The position numbers were made by a program, and so were the translations under genes. This document shows, one piece after another, positions 26,416-35,029 of a stretch of 64,000 nt of DNA. A model generated the notes under the pieces. The model worked only from the letters and a program-made list of their open reading frames with translations, was not told the DNA's origin and did not search any database. Source of the DNA: Pseudarthrobacter sp. NBSH8 (lineage in GTDB: Bacteria > Actinomycetota > Actinomycetes > Actinomycetales > Micrococcaceae); contig NZ_CP043178.1 of assembly GCF_014217545.1 (NCBI RefSeq), positions 868,001 to 932,000 on the forward strand, written 5' to 3'. The first letter of the stretch is position 1. Every line of letters starts with the position of its first letter.

Positions 26416-29400
26416 GCTGCAGCCTCTTCCAGTTCGTCGCTGTCCACATCGGAGTGCCCGGTTGCGTTCTGGTCCACCGGTGGAGCAATGACCACGAGAG
26501 CCTCGCCTTGCACTACCTGGGAACCTGCCACAGGCAGTACCTGCTGGACCACGCCGTCGCACGGGGCAACCAGCACCGTTTCCATTTTCATGGCCTCCAG
26601 CGAAACCAGCGGCTGGTCTTTGGAGACCCGGTCACCGGGGGCCACGTCCACCTTCCACACGCTCGCGGCGAAAGGCGAGGCAACCAGCGTTCCTCCCTCG
26701 GGAACCACCAGCTCTTCAGCGACCGGAACTATGGCGGCTGCTGCGTCGGCGCGGTCAAACTCACCGGCGTCGGCCCACGCTTGGCGTTCGACGGCGAACG
26801 CTGCCGCCTGCTTCGCGCGGAACGCGTCGATCGAGTCGCTGTTCCGGGCAAGGAAGTCCTCATGGTCCGCCAAGGAGAAGGTGCCCTCTTCGATCTCCAC
26901 TCCGCGGCCCCGGCCCGCGGCCATGTCGGCCCGCAGGTCCAACAGTTCTTCGGGGCTGACCGGGTACCAGGAGATGCGGTCAAAGAACCGCAGCAGCCAG
27001 GGCGAACCGGCCTCGAACGGCGCGGAATCGGCGTAACGGGACCAGACCTGGGTGGTCCGGCCGACGAATTGGTAGCCCCCGGGTCCTTCCATGCCGTAGA
27101 TGCACATGTAGGCTCCACCAATTCCCACGGCGTTTTCCGGTGTCCAGGTCCGGGCGGGGTTGTATTTGGTGGTCACCAGACGGTGGCGGGGGTCCAGCGG
27201 TGTAGCTACCGGGGCGCCAAGATAGACATCGCCAAGGCCGAGGACCAGGTATTCGGCGTTGAAGACCGTGTCAAAGACCTCGTTCACAGAGTCCAGGCCG
27301 TTGATGCGCCTGATGAATTCGATATTCCACGGGCACCAGGGGGCGTCGTCCCGGACACCGGCCATGTAGCGCTGGATGGCTTCGCGCGTGGCCGGGTCAT
27401 CCCAGGACAGCGGAAGACGGACGGTGCGGCTGGGCACCACCAGCTCTGAACTTGCCGGCAGGGCAGCCTCGACTTCCTGCATCAGGCCCAACAGCTTCGG
27501 GGTCGGAAGCACCGAAGGGTCGGCCTTGATCTGCAGGGAACGGATGCCGGGGGTGAGGTCAACGATCCCAGGCAAGCGGAGCCCTGCAATGTGCTGGTGC
27601 AGGGCGTGCACACGGGCCCTCAGGCTGAGATCAAGGACCATGTCGCCATATTCGACCAGCAGGTTGTCGTCCCCCGAGCGGCGATACGTGACAGCAGGCC
27701 GGCCAGGGGCCTGGGGCACCCGTCCCAGCACGCCGTCGTCGCCATCTCCTCGACGGAGACCGGGGGCTGACACCGCCCCGGATGCCCAGCCGTGATCGCC
27801 GGGCAGCACCAACTGCCGGGCGGGACCCAGATCCTTGGCCGACGGCGCCCGGTTGGCTTCTACCGGCACGAAGCGGACGGAGTCGCCGGGGCGGAGCTGG
27901 CCCAGCTTCCAGCGGTCGGCCGTCACCACGGTCACAGGGCAGACGAAGCCGCCCAGGCTGGGACCGTCCGGTCCCAGCAGGATCGGAGTGTCACCGGTGA
28001 AGTCCAGGGCACCTACCGAATAGGCAGTGTCGTGAATATTTGACGGGTGCAGTCCCGCCTCGCCGCCGTCAGTGCGGGCCCACCGCGGTTTGGGGCCGAT
28101 GAGGCGGACCCCCGTGCGGGCTGAGTTGAAGTGCACTTCGTAACTGGCGGCGTAAAGATCCTCGATGTCCTCGCGCTGGAAGAACTCGGGTGCGCCGTGC
28201 GGGCCTTCCACCACAGTCAACTCCCACTCGGACGTCAATACCGGCCTGCTGTCCAGGGGAACCGGGCCGGCCGGGGCCTCTACCGGCCGGCCAGCCGGCA
28301 ACGAACCTTCAACGGTCCCGGGTGTCCCGGCCCGCAGCACGTCGCCGGACCTGAGTACGCGCCCGCCGTGTCCGCCGAACTGGCCCAGGGTGAAGGTGGA
28401 CGCGCTGCCCAGGTATTGCGGAACGTCGAGTCCGCCCTGGAACAGGATGTAGCCGCGGAGGCCGGACCCGTCAGCGGTGCCGACGTCGAGGGTGCCACCC
28501 GCGGGCACTGTCACCGGTTCCCAGGCGGGAACTTTTGCTCCGTCCACGGTGAGCATGGTGGGGGCGCCTGCGACGCACACCGTTGTGGCATGCGTGAACG
28601 TCAGGGTGGGCCCCGTCATGGTGAACTCGAGCCCGGGTGCGCCTTCGGCGTTGCCGAGTGCCCGGTTGCCGAGCCGGAAGGACAGATCATCCATCGGGCC
28701 GCTGGGCGGAACGCCTACCTGCCACAACCCTGCACGGCCCGGCCAGTCCTGCACCGAGGTCTGCAGCCCGGGCCGTCCCACGGTGATCCGCGGTTCCGGA
28801 TCGCCCAGGTCATTCAGGGTGCCGGTGGAGTGGGCCGCGTCGCGGACCACGTCCAGGGCCGTGACGGCCCTGAGCATCCCGAGGTTCGTCTCGATGCCGT
28901 CGATCCGGGTGGCCTTCAGTGCTGCGCCGAGCCGGTCGAAGGCCTGGTTCCGGTCCGTGCCGGTGGTGATGATTTTGGCCAGGAGCGGATCGTAGTTGGT
29001 GGACACCTCGCTGCCGGTTTCCACCCAGGCGTCCACCCGCACCCCATCTGTGACGGGGTAGACGGCGTTGGTCACCGTTCCGGAACTCGGCTGGAAGTTG
29101 CGCGCCGGGTCCTCGGCATAAAGGCGGGCTTCGACGGCGTACCCGGATACCGGGATGCTGTCCGGACGCCCGGCCAGCAGACCGGCTGCCTCCTCGCCGC
29201 CCTGGGCCAGCCGAAGCATCCATGCCACCAGGTCCACGCCCGTGACAGCCTCTGTCACGGGGTGTTCAACCTGGAGCCGGGCGTTGACCTCAAGGAATGA
29301 GGCCTCCTTCCGGACGGGGTCGTAGACGAACTCCACGGTCCCGGCCGAGCGGTAGTCCAGCGACCCGCAGAGTGCCCGCGAACTGCGGTGCAGTTCATCC

Positions 29401-30158
29401 CGGAGGGCCTCGGGCAGATCGGGTGCGGGCGCTTCCTCCAGCACCTTTTGGTGGCGGCGCTGAAGTGAGCAGTCCCGGTCACCCAGGCTCACCACCCGGC
29501 CATCGCCGTCACCGAAGATCTGGACTTCCACATGCCGGGCATGTTCAACGTATCGTTCGGCGAAAACGCCGGCGGTGCTGAAGCTCGCGCCGGCCAGGCG
29601 GGCCACGCGTGGGAAGCTTTCGGCGAGCTCGTCCTCGGTGCGGCATACCGTCATCCCGATGCCGCCGCCACCGCCTGTGGCTTTGAGCATAAGCGGGAAT
29701 CCGATCTCCCGTGCGGCCAGCACGGCAGCGTCCACGTCCGGAAGCAGGCCGGATCCGGCGATCATCGGCACGCCGGCGGCCCTGGCGGCGTCGCGCGCGG
29801 TGTGCTTGGTGCCGAAGATCCGGAGCTGGTCCGGTGTGGGCCCCACGAAAACCAGCCCGGCGGCCTCCACAGCTTCGGCGAAGCCGGCGTCCTCCGAGAG
29901 GAATCCGTAGCCGGGGTGGATGGCCCCGGCCCCTGTTGCCGCGGCCGCATCCAGCAGGGCCTCGACTTTAAGGTAGGAATCCTTGGCCGGCGCCGGGCCC
30001 AGAAGCACGGCCTCATCCGCCAGCCTGACGTGGCGGGCGCCCCGGTCCGCCTCGGAGAACACGGCCACGGTGCGCAAGCCGATCTTCCGGGCGGATTCGA
30101 TGATGCGGCAGGCGATTTCGCCGCGGTTGGCGATCAGCAGGGTGTCGAAGCGGTTCAC
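26412..30158 (-). CDS. uca: Urea/guanidine carboxylase (biotin-dependent)
   Basis: A 1248-residue biotin enzyme. Order: biotin carboxylase (residues 1-450; ATP-grasp GGGGGIGMTV, EVNARLQVEHPVTE), carboxyltransferase part AHS2 (about 465-790; GLQTSVQDWPGRAGLWQVGV, GPSLGGF), part AHS1 (about 830-1060; GIRSLQIKADPS, CPWNIEFIRRINGL) and a C-terminal biotinyl domain with Lys1191 in EAMKMET. It carboxylates urea or guanidine at ATP cost. Because UAAP1 and UAAP2 genes precede it, guanidine is the likelier natural substrate (established: UAAP proteins form carboxyguanidine deiminase in several bacteria). GTG 30158 overlaps the UAAP2 stop (GTGA). Confidence 0.92.
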   Translation of the reverse strand: MNRFDTLLIANRGEIACRIIESARKIGLRTVAVFSEADRGARHVRLADEAVLLGPAPAKDSYLKVEALLDAAAATGAGAIHPGYGFLSEDAGFAEAVEAAGLVFVGPTPDQLRIFGTKHTARDAARAAGVPMIAGSGLLPDVDAAVLAAREIGFPLMLKATGGGGGIGMTVCRTEDELAESFPRVARLAGASFSTAGVFAERYVEHARHVEVQIFGDGDGRVVSLGDRDCSLQRRHQKVLEEAPAPDLPEALRDELHRSSRALCGSLDYRSAGTVEFVYDPVRKEASFLEVNARLQVEHPVTEAVTGVDLVAWMLRLAQGGEEAAGLLAGRPDSIPVSGYAVEARLYAEDPARNFQPSSGTVTNAVYPVTDGVRVDAWVETGSEVSTNYDPLLAKIITTGTDRNQAFDRLGAALKATRIDGIETNLGMLRAVTALDVVRDAAHSTGTLNDLGDPEPRITVGRPGLQTSVQDWPGRAGLWQVGVPPSGPMDDLSFRLGNRALGNAEGAPGLEFTMTGPTLTFTHATTVCVAGAPTMLTVDGAKVPAWEPVTVPAGGTLDVGTADGSGLRGYILFQGGLDVPQYLGSASTFTLGQFGGHGGRVLRSGDVLRAGTPGTVEGSLPAGRPVEAPAGPVPLDSRPVLTSEWELTVVEGPHGAPEFFQREDIEDLYAASYEVHFNSARTGVRLIGPKPRWARTDGGEAGLHPSNIHDTAYSVGALDFTGDTPILLGPDGPSLGGFVCPVTVVTADRWKLGQLRPGDSVRFVPVEANRAPSAKDLGPARQLVLPGDHGWASGAVSAPGLRRGDGDDGVLGRVPQAPGRPAVTYRRSGDDNLLVEYGDMVLDLSLRARVHALHQHIAGLRLPGIVDLTPGIRSLQIKADPSVLPTPKLLGLMQEVEAALPASSELVVPSRTVRLPLSWDDPATREAIQRYMAGVRDDAPWCPWNIEFIRRINGLDSVNEVFDTVFNAEYLVLGLGDVYLGAPVATPLDPRHRLVTTKYNPARTWTPENAVGIGGAYMCIYGMEGPGGYQFVGRTTQVWSRYADSAPFEAGSPWLLRFFDRISWYPVSPEELLDLRADMAAGRGRGVEIEEGTFSLADHEDFLARNSDSIDAFRAKQAAAFAVERQAWADAGEFDRADAAAAIVPVAEELVVPEGGTLVASPFAASVWKVDVAPGDRVSKDQPLVSLEAMKMETVLVAPCDGVVQQVLPVAGSQVVQGEALVVIAPPVDQNATGHSDVDSDELEEAAA

Positions 30159-30844
30159 AGGGCAGCGTCCGGGCGGGTGACGATCATGCGGACCGGCGTG
30201 GGATTGAACCCGTTGCACGGATTGTTGATCTGAGGGCAGTTGGAAACCAGCACCAGGGTGTCCACTTCAGCCCGGAGGGCCACCCGTTTCCCCGGGGCGG
30301 AGAGACCGTCCACGATCCCGAGGGCTCCGTCCGGATCAACGGGAACGTTCATGAACCAGTTGATGTTGGAGACCAGGTCACGCTTACCGAGTCCCCAGCG
30401 CGAACCTTCGATCAGGAAGTTCTCCACGCAGGCATGCTGTTCACGGGTGTGCTGCCCGTAGCGCAGCGTGTTGGATTCCTGCGAGCAGGCCCCGCCGATG
30501 GTGTCGTGCACGCCAACTTCATCCGCCACCACCGTCATCATCGGCAGGCCGGCGTCGGACCGGAGCACCGAGCCGGTGGTCAGCACGATGGAGCGCTGTG
30601 CGGCGAGGGTGACAGACGCGGAGTAGCGCACCTCCGTGTCGTCTGCCGCGTAGAGCAGGCAGTCCACCGCCTGGTTGCCTTCCAGGTCCACGATGGTCAG
30701 GACGTCCCCGGCGGCCACGACGGCGGACCAGGGTCCGCGTGCTTCGACGTATTCATCCAGGATGACTGCGCCGTCCGCGAGCGCCGCGTCCCTGGCAGTC
30801 GCGGCGGCGGTCGGGGGTGTCAGGGTTTCAGTGGCGGTGTTCAT
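30155..30844 (-). CDS. Urea amidolyase-associated protein 2 / carboxyguanidine deiminase subunit
   Basis: A 229-residue DUF1989-family protein. Family signs are AGDVLTIVDLEGNQAVDCLLY, GACSQESNTLRYG and, near the C-terminus, SNCPQINNPCNGFNPTP, whose cysteines fit a metal site. UAAP1 and UAAP2 together have been shown to deiminate N-carboxyguanidine to allophanate, placing this protein between the carboxylase and the allophanate hydrolase. It overlaps UAAP1 by ATGA at 30841-30844 and the carboxylase by four bases, so the subunits are made from one tightly coupled message. Confidence 0.88.
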   Translation of the reverse strand: MNTATETLTPPTAAATARDAALADGAVILDEYVEARGPWSAVVAAGDVLTIVDLEGNQAVDCLLYAADDTEVRYSASVTLAAQRSIVLTTGSVLRSDAGLPMMTVVADEVGVHDTIGGACSQESNTLRYGQHTREQHACVENFLIEGSRWGLGKRDLVSNINWFMNVPVDPDGALGIVDGLSAPGKRVALRAEVDTLVLVSNCPQINNPCNGFNPTPVRMIVTRPDAAL

Positions 30845-31716
30845 CGGGCGTTCCTTGCAGTGAGGTCATGTTCGGTGTTATTCAGGGCCTGACGGTGTTC
30901 GGGGGTCAGCGGCCCGGTCAGGAGCCCTTCCGCAAGCAGCCTGAGGTCTTCCGGGGCGTGCCAGGCGAGGACGTCCACGGCGGTTCCGGTGAAGGCCGGC
31001 CGCGGATCCAGCGGGTGGGAGGTATTGGCCAGGAGCACCACGGCGTCCATGTGCAGCAGGATTTCGACGGCGGCACCGGAGCCGGCGGCCCCCGTGAACT
31101 GGATGCTGCCGTCCGGGTCAACCCGGATGCCCTTGAACAGCGAGAGCGACGGCGCCACGTCCCGTGCGCCCAGCCCCTGCTTCAGCGCGGCCAGGGTCAG
31201 CAGTTCCCGCCCGGCAGGCGAGCTGCTGTGCACCGTCCCGGCGCCGTAGCGGGAAGTGTTCCCCGCCAGCGTGGTGGTACCGGTCAGGGCGTCGTGGCGA
31301 GCGGAGGTGTCGGCCACGATCGTGCCCATCAGCCGGCCGGAGTCGGACAGCAGCGGGTGTCCCGCGGTGGGGTAGGCCTGCCACGGAACCTTGACGGTGT
31401 CCGCCACATTAAGCCGTTCATGCAGTGCCCCGCTCCGGTAGAGCAGGACGTGGACGCAGGCATCGCCGCCGGTGTCGGTAAGCCGTAGGCGGGTGCCGCG
31501 GGCCAGCGGCAGCGCCGTGTAGCGTCCGAAGGCCACGGACTCGGCCCAGCTCAGGCCTTCCTTGGCGGTCCCGGACAGGTTTGCTGTCAGCGATGCCGGG
31601 GCGGAGACGGCTGGGACGTGCCGCATGGTGTGGGCCGTGCGGCCGTGCTGCTCCCGGGCGTGCGCGCGGGCTCCAGCGGTGGTGGCCGTGGCTGGTGTTT
31701 CGGTGGTCTGCGTCAT
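30841..31716 (-). CDS. Urea amidolyase-associated protein 1 / carboxyguanidine deiminase subunit
   Basis: A 291-residue DUF1989-family protein. After a 50-residue Thr/Ala-rich N-terminus come LARGTRLRLTDTGGDACVHV, a HERLNVADTVKVPWQAYPTAG block and HPLLSDSGRLMGTIVADTSA, typical of UAAP1. It pairs with UAAP2 as carboxyguanidine deiminase (established for homologues). The reading frame is open far upstream, through the permease gene in another frame; the ATG at 31716, 56 bp after the permease stop, gives the family start. Confidence 0.87.
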   Translation of the reverse strand: MTQTTETPATATTAGARAHAREQHGRTAHTMRHVPAVSAPASLTANLSGTAKEGLSWAESVAFGRYTALPLARGTRLRLTDTGGDACVHVLLYRSGALHERLNVADTVKVPWQAYPTAGHPLLSDSGRLMGTIVADTSARHDALTGTTTLAGNTSRYGAGTVHSSSPAGRELLTLAALKQGLGARDVAPSLSLFKGIRVDPDGSIQFTGAAGSGAAVEILLHMDAVVLLANTSHPLDPRPAFTGTAVDVLAWHAPEDLRLLAEGLLTGPLTPEHRQALNNTEHDLTARNAR

Positions 31717-31772
31717 GTCAATCCTAGAGTGGGGCGTGGGCCTGCACGGGAGTGTGGTCAAGCGGCGGAGGG

Positions 31773-33290
31773 TCAGGCTTCGGTGCGGCTGGCCGGGCGG
31801 GCGGCTGAGCGCCGGATCCAGAGTCCGAGGACGAGCACGATGCCAACCATCAACGGCGCGGAGTAGAGGAGGATGCCGTTTTCGCCGGTGGGGTCGTAGA
31901 CCTCGGGCCGCGGCCAGGCGAGATTGACCACCATTACGGCGCCGTAGATCACAGCGAGGATGTTGATGGGCAGGCCCCAGCGTCCCAGTGAGAACAGCCC
32001 GGCCGGCATGGTCTGGCCCACCTGATCCCAGTCGCCGCGGAGCCGGTTGAGGAGCTGCGGCACGGTGACCAGGAGGTAGGCGACGTACACCATGACGATG
32101 CAGACACTGGTGAGGGTGGTGAAGAGGGCGGCGTTGCCGACGTTGATGGCGAGCACACCAACGGCCAGGGCTCCGATGGCGATGGAGGGCCACATCGGAG
32201 TGCCGCGGGTGGGGTGGACGGAGGAGAGCAGGGCGGAGGCGGGGAGTTTGCCGTCCCGCGCCATGGAGAACACCAGGCGCGATCCGGCCGTCTGGATGGC
32301 GAGGGTGCAGACGAAGATGGCCACGGCCACGTCCACCAGGAGCACTTTGCCCCAGAAGGTGCCGAGGACGGCGGTCAGCACGTAGGGCAGGCCCTCGGTG
32401 GCGAGCCGGCCGTCGTCGAGGCTGGGGGCGGCCATCAGCGCAGTCACGATCATCAGCGCCCCGCCGATGCCGGAGATGATGAGGGCCGAGAGGATGGTGC
32501 GGGGTGCTGTGCGCCGGGGGGACTTTGTCTCCTCGGAGAGCTCGCCCGCGGAGTTGAAGCCCACCATGACGTAGGCGGCCATCAGGCCCGAGACCATAAA
32601 CGCGCCCACAGCGCCGAGGTCGGATCCCGCCATGACGGTGGTGTCCATCACGACGTCGGGTCCGCGCTGGGCGGCGGTGATAAGCGCCAGGATCACGGCG
32701 ACGACGCCGACGATTTCGCAGGTCACGCCCACCGAGTTCACGTGGGCCATCAGCTTGACGCCCAGGGAGTTGATCACGGTGGTGACCACCAGCAGTACGG
32801 CTCCGAGGACGACGGCGTTCGCCGCGCCGGTGGTGGTGTTCAGTGCGGGGTCGCCGCCCACCAGTTGGAATCCGTCCCAGAGCTGGGGCAGTACCACCTG
32901 CATGGCGATGGCCGCTGCGGCGGCGGTGACCACCTGCGCCAGGGCCATGAACCAGCCGGCGAACCAGCCCACCGTCTCGCCGCCCACCCGCCGGGCCCAC
33001 TGGTAGACCGCCCCGGAGAGCGGGTAGCGTGCGGCGAGCTCCGCGAAGTTCAGGGCCACCAGCAGCTGGCCGAGCAGCACCACCGGCCAGGTCCAGAAGA
33101 ACGCCGGACCGGCAAAGGAGTACCCGAACGCGAAGAGTTGGAAGATGGTGGTCAAGATGGAAACGAAGGAGAAGCCTGCCGCGAAGGAGGCATACCGGCC
33201 CAGCTTGCGGTGCAGGGACGGCTCGTAGCCAAGCGACGTGAGATCGGCATCATCGGTCTGGGCGGATGAGGGAAGAACAGTAGATGTCAT
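31773..33290 (-). CDS. APC-superfamily permease of the guanidine/urea operon
   Basis: A 505-residue amino acid/polyamine/organocation permease with 12 hydrophobic segments. The conserved early parts are ELAARYPLSGAVYQWARRVGG (first-loop signature) and NSAGELSEETKSPRRTAPR in the middle, as in GABA/choline-type APC carriers. Being the first gene of the UAAP1-UAAP2-carboxylase-hydrolase operon, it most likely imports guanidine or a guanidino/ureido compound; this is inferred from context. Its start faces a TetR regulator across 227 bp. Confidence 0.85.
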   Translation of the reverse strand: MTSTVLPSSAQTDDADLTSLGYEPSLHRKLGRYASFAAGFSFVSILTTIFQLFAFGYSFAGPAFFWTWPVVLLGQLLVALNFAELAARYPLSGAVYQWARRVGGETVGWFAGWFMALAQVVTAAAAAIAMQVVLPQLWDGFQLVGGDPALNTTTGAANAVVLGAVLLVVTTVINSLGVKLMAHVNSVGVTCEIVGVVAVILALITAAQRGPDVVMDTTVMAGSDLGAVGAFMVSGLMAAYVMVGFNSAGELSEETKSPRRTAPRTILSALIISGIGGALMIVTALMAAPSLDDGRLATEGLPYVLTAVLGTFWGKVLLVDVAVAIFVCTLAIQTAGSRLVFSMARDGKLPASALLSSVHPTRGTPMWPSIAIGALAVGVLAINVGNAALFTTLTSVCIVMVYVAYLLVTVPQLLNRLRGDWDQVGQTMPAGLFSLGRWGLPINILAVIYGAVMVVNLAWPRPEVYDPTGENGILLYSAPLMVGIVLVLGLWIRRSAARPASRTEA

Positions 33291-33355
33291 CGGAATCTCC
33301 GGGGCTGGGACGGCGTTTGGGGGTTGATCCGTTCCGGCACATGCAGCGCTGGGAC

Positions 33356-33450
33356 CAACACTGCGGAATACCGGTCACTTGATAGTTTTCCAGCCGCAGA
33401 TCCCGATTTCGTGTCGCCCGTGTAAAAGGTGGATTACGGACTATTTCCGT
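33356..33450. promoter_or_regulatory. Divergent control region with candidate operators
   Basis: Two symmetric sites lie between the permease and tetR: CAA-N5-CGG-N4-CCG-N5-TTG at 33356-33381 and ACGGA-CTATT-TCCGT at 33436-33450. On the permease side the leader can also fold a stem (CTGCGG/CCGCAG around 33361-33399). A guanidine-I riboswitch would be expected for such an operon, but its ACUGGUCCGAGAG-like core is not seen; control by the TetR protein seems likelier. Confidence 0.4.
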
Positions 33451-33517
33451 TGCGTTTCGCCGATCTCACCGCGCCGCGGCGGCGCGCCGGGTCCCGCCGG
33501 GGTGCAAGAATGATGCC

Positions 33518-34189
33518 GTGACAACCACCGGCCCGGGGCGCCCCCGCAAGCAGCAGCCGTCCCGTCCGGGGGCCAATGCCCGAGAGGAAATCCTCGACGC
33601 CGCCGCCGAGCTCTTCACCACGCAGGGTTATGCCAACACCTCAACACGCGCCATCGCAGAGGCCGTGGGGATCCGCCAGTCATCGCTCTACCACCACTTC
33701 GGCACCAAGGACGACATTCTTGAGGTGCTGCTGGCGGCCACGGTGGCCAGCGGCCTCGATTTTGCCCGTATCGTCTGTGCGGCGAATGATGGCGAGCCCA
33801 TATCTGCTGGGGCCCGGCTGCACGCCGTCGCACTGTTCGACGGCACCCAGCTGTGTAACGCCCGGTGGAACCTCGGCGTGCTCTATAACTTGCCGGAGGC
33901 GCGCAGCGAAAGATTCAGCAGCTTCATTCGGGACAGAACGGAGCTCCGGGCACTGTATCAACGCCTCGGCGCGGCGCTCCCCGAGAACGGCTGGACCGCC
34001 ACCGGCCAGAACGGAGATCTGGCCTTTCGACTTGTGGAGACCCTCGTCAACCTCCGCGCAGACGGACTATCCACACCGGAATCCCCCCTCCAGGCCGCCG
34101 ACGCCGGCATTGTCCTCAGCGGCCTGGGCACCCACTTAGCCGCAATCCGGGCACGGAGCGCGGCGCTCATCGCGGATTTCAAAGCCTAG
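33518..34189 (+). CDS. TetR/AcrR-family regulator divergent from the guanidine/urea operon
   Basis: A 223-residue regulator. The N-terminal DNA-binding domain is textbook TetR: REEILDAAAELFTTQGYANT, then TRAIAEAVGIRQSSLYHHFGTKDDIL with the recognition helix. The ligand-binding part is not similar to a characterised protein I recall. Divergent position suggests it controls the permease-uca-atzF operon, with guanidine, urea or an intermediate as effector. GTG at 33518 is the annotated start; the ribosome site is weak. Confidence 0.85.
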   Translation: MTTTGPGRPRKQQPSRPGANAREEILDAAAELFTTQGYANTSTRAIAEAVGIRQSSLYHHFGTKDDILEVLLAATVASGLDFARIVCAANDGEPISAGARLHAVALFDGTQLCNARWNLGVLYNLPEARSERFSSFIRDRTELRALYQRLGAALPENGWTATGQNGDLAFRLVETLVNLRADGLSTPESPLQAADAGIVLSGLGTHLAAIRARSAALIADFKA

Positions 34190-34202
34190 AAAAAGGCCGC
34201 AC

Positions 34203-34412
34203 TCACCTGAGCGAGGCGAGGAACGCCGTCGTATCTTCTGCCACCTGCTCCGGACACTCCCACAGCACCAGGTGCGCCACCTCGGGGTAGACCTTCAGAA
34301 TGGAACCGGGGATCCGGGCGGCCAGGGTTTCCTGATCGGCGCGTGGCAGCATGCCGTCCCCGGCGCCCCACAGGATCAGGGAGATGAACTCGGCTTCCCG
34401 CTGCAACATCAT
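34203..34412 (-). pseudogene. 3' remnant of an alpha/beta hydrolase gene
   Basis: Seventy codons read like the last quarter of an alpha/beta hydrolase: ILWGAGDGMLPRADQETLAA (the acid-residue strand), then YPEVAHLVLWECPEQVAED with the catalytic His (PEVAH, usually GxGH). The nucleophile elbow and lid are missing, and the sequence upstream is unrelated. It is therefore a truncated gene end, 17 bp beyond the TetR stop and convergent with it. Confidence 0.72.
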
Positions 34413-34507
34413 CCCGCTGCCCTCGCTCGTTTGCCCCGTTTCCCCATACCCTTCATGTTTCCGCGGTGTTCTACCGCACGCAAGGAACCGTGACGGACGG
34501 CAAATAC

Positions 34508-35029
34508 TCAGCCGTTCTTATTTTTGCCTTTGCCCTCGCCTTTTGCCGGTGCGGGTGCAGGGGCTGGTACAGGTGCCGGCACGACGGGCGCTGTGTATTC
34601 CTGGGCGGCCTGCGCGGCGGCTTCCGCGTCGGCCTTGGTCTTCGCCGCTTCTGCCGCGGCAGCCGCTGCTTCGTCAGCTGCTTTCGCTGCCGCTGCGGCG
34701 GCTTCTGCGGCGGCTTGGAGGTCGGCCCTGACAGCGCTGATGCTGGTCACGATGCTCCGGCGCCGTTCCTCGGAAACCTGACCGCTGCCGGCTGCGGACG
34801 CCACGTCCGTTTCCAGGCTGTCCAGCGATTTGAGCGCGGCCGTGTAATCGGTTGCAGCCGCTGCCTGGCTCACGCCGAGCACGAGTTCCTGGAGCTTTTG
34901 GGCGGTATCGCGCTGCAGGCCTGTACCGGCCGGGCCGCAGCCAGCGAGCGACGCCGCCAGCATCACGGTGGCGGCAAGGCCGGCTCCCCGGGCTCCCGCG
35001 CGCCTGCCCCTGGAATGGAGGCGGGTCAT
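34508..35029 (-). CDS. Ala-rich lipoprotein linked to the Ser/Thr kinase
   Basis: A 173-residue protein with a lipoprotein signal (Arg-rich start, hydrophobic AATVMLAASLAGC lipobox ending near residue 32). The mature part has a helical domain (residues 40-110) followed by a long Ala/Glu/Lys segment likely to be coiled coil and a Pro-Ala-Val tail ending in KGEGKGKNKNG. No enzyme motif. It overlaps the kinase gene by ATGA (35026-35029), so both are made together; it may be the kinase's extracellular partner or substrate. A similar kinase-lipoprotein pair is common in Actinobacteria, but the function is unknown. Confidence 0.72.
   Translation of the reverse strand: MTRLHSRGRRAGARGAGLAATVMLAASLAGCGPAGTGLQRDTAQKLQELVLGVSQAAAATDYTAALKSLDSLETDVASAAGSGQVSEERRRSIVTSISAVRADLQAAAEAAAAAAKAADEAAAAAAEAAKTKADAEAAAQAAQEYTAPVVPAPVPAPAPAPAKGEGKGKNKNG

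Noticed and set aside
31717..33000. Extension of the UAAP1 frame to 719 codons
   Set aside because: The added part is another frame of the permease gene and is Arg/His/Gly-rich without similarity.
33291..33517. Guanidine-I (ykkC) riboswitch ahead of the permease
   Set aside because: Characteristic ACUGGUCCGAGAG-like segment not present on the minus strand; left as an open question under findings.
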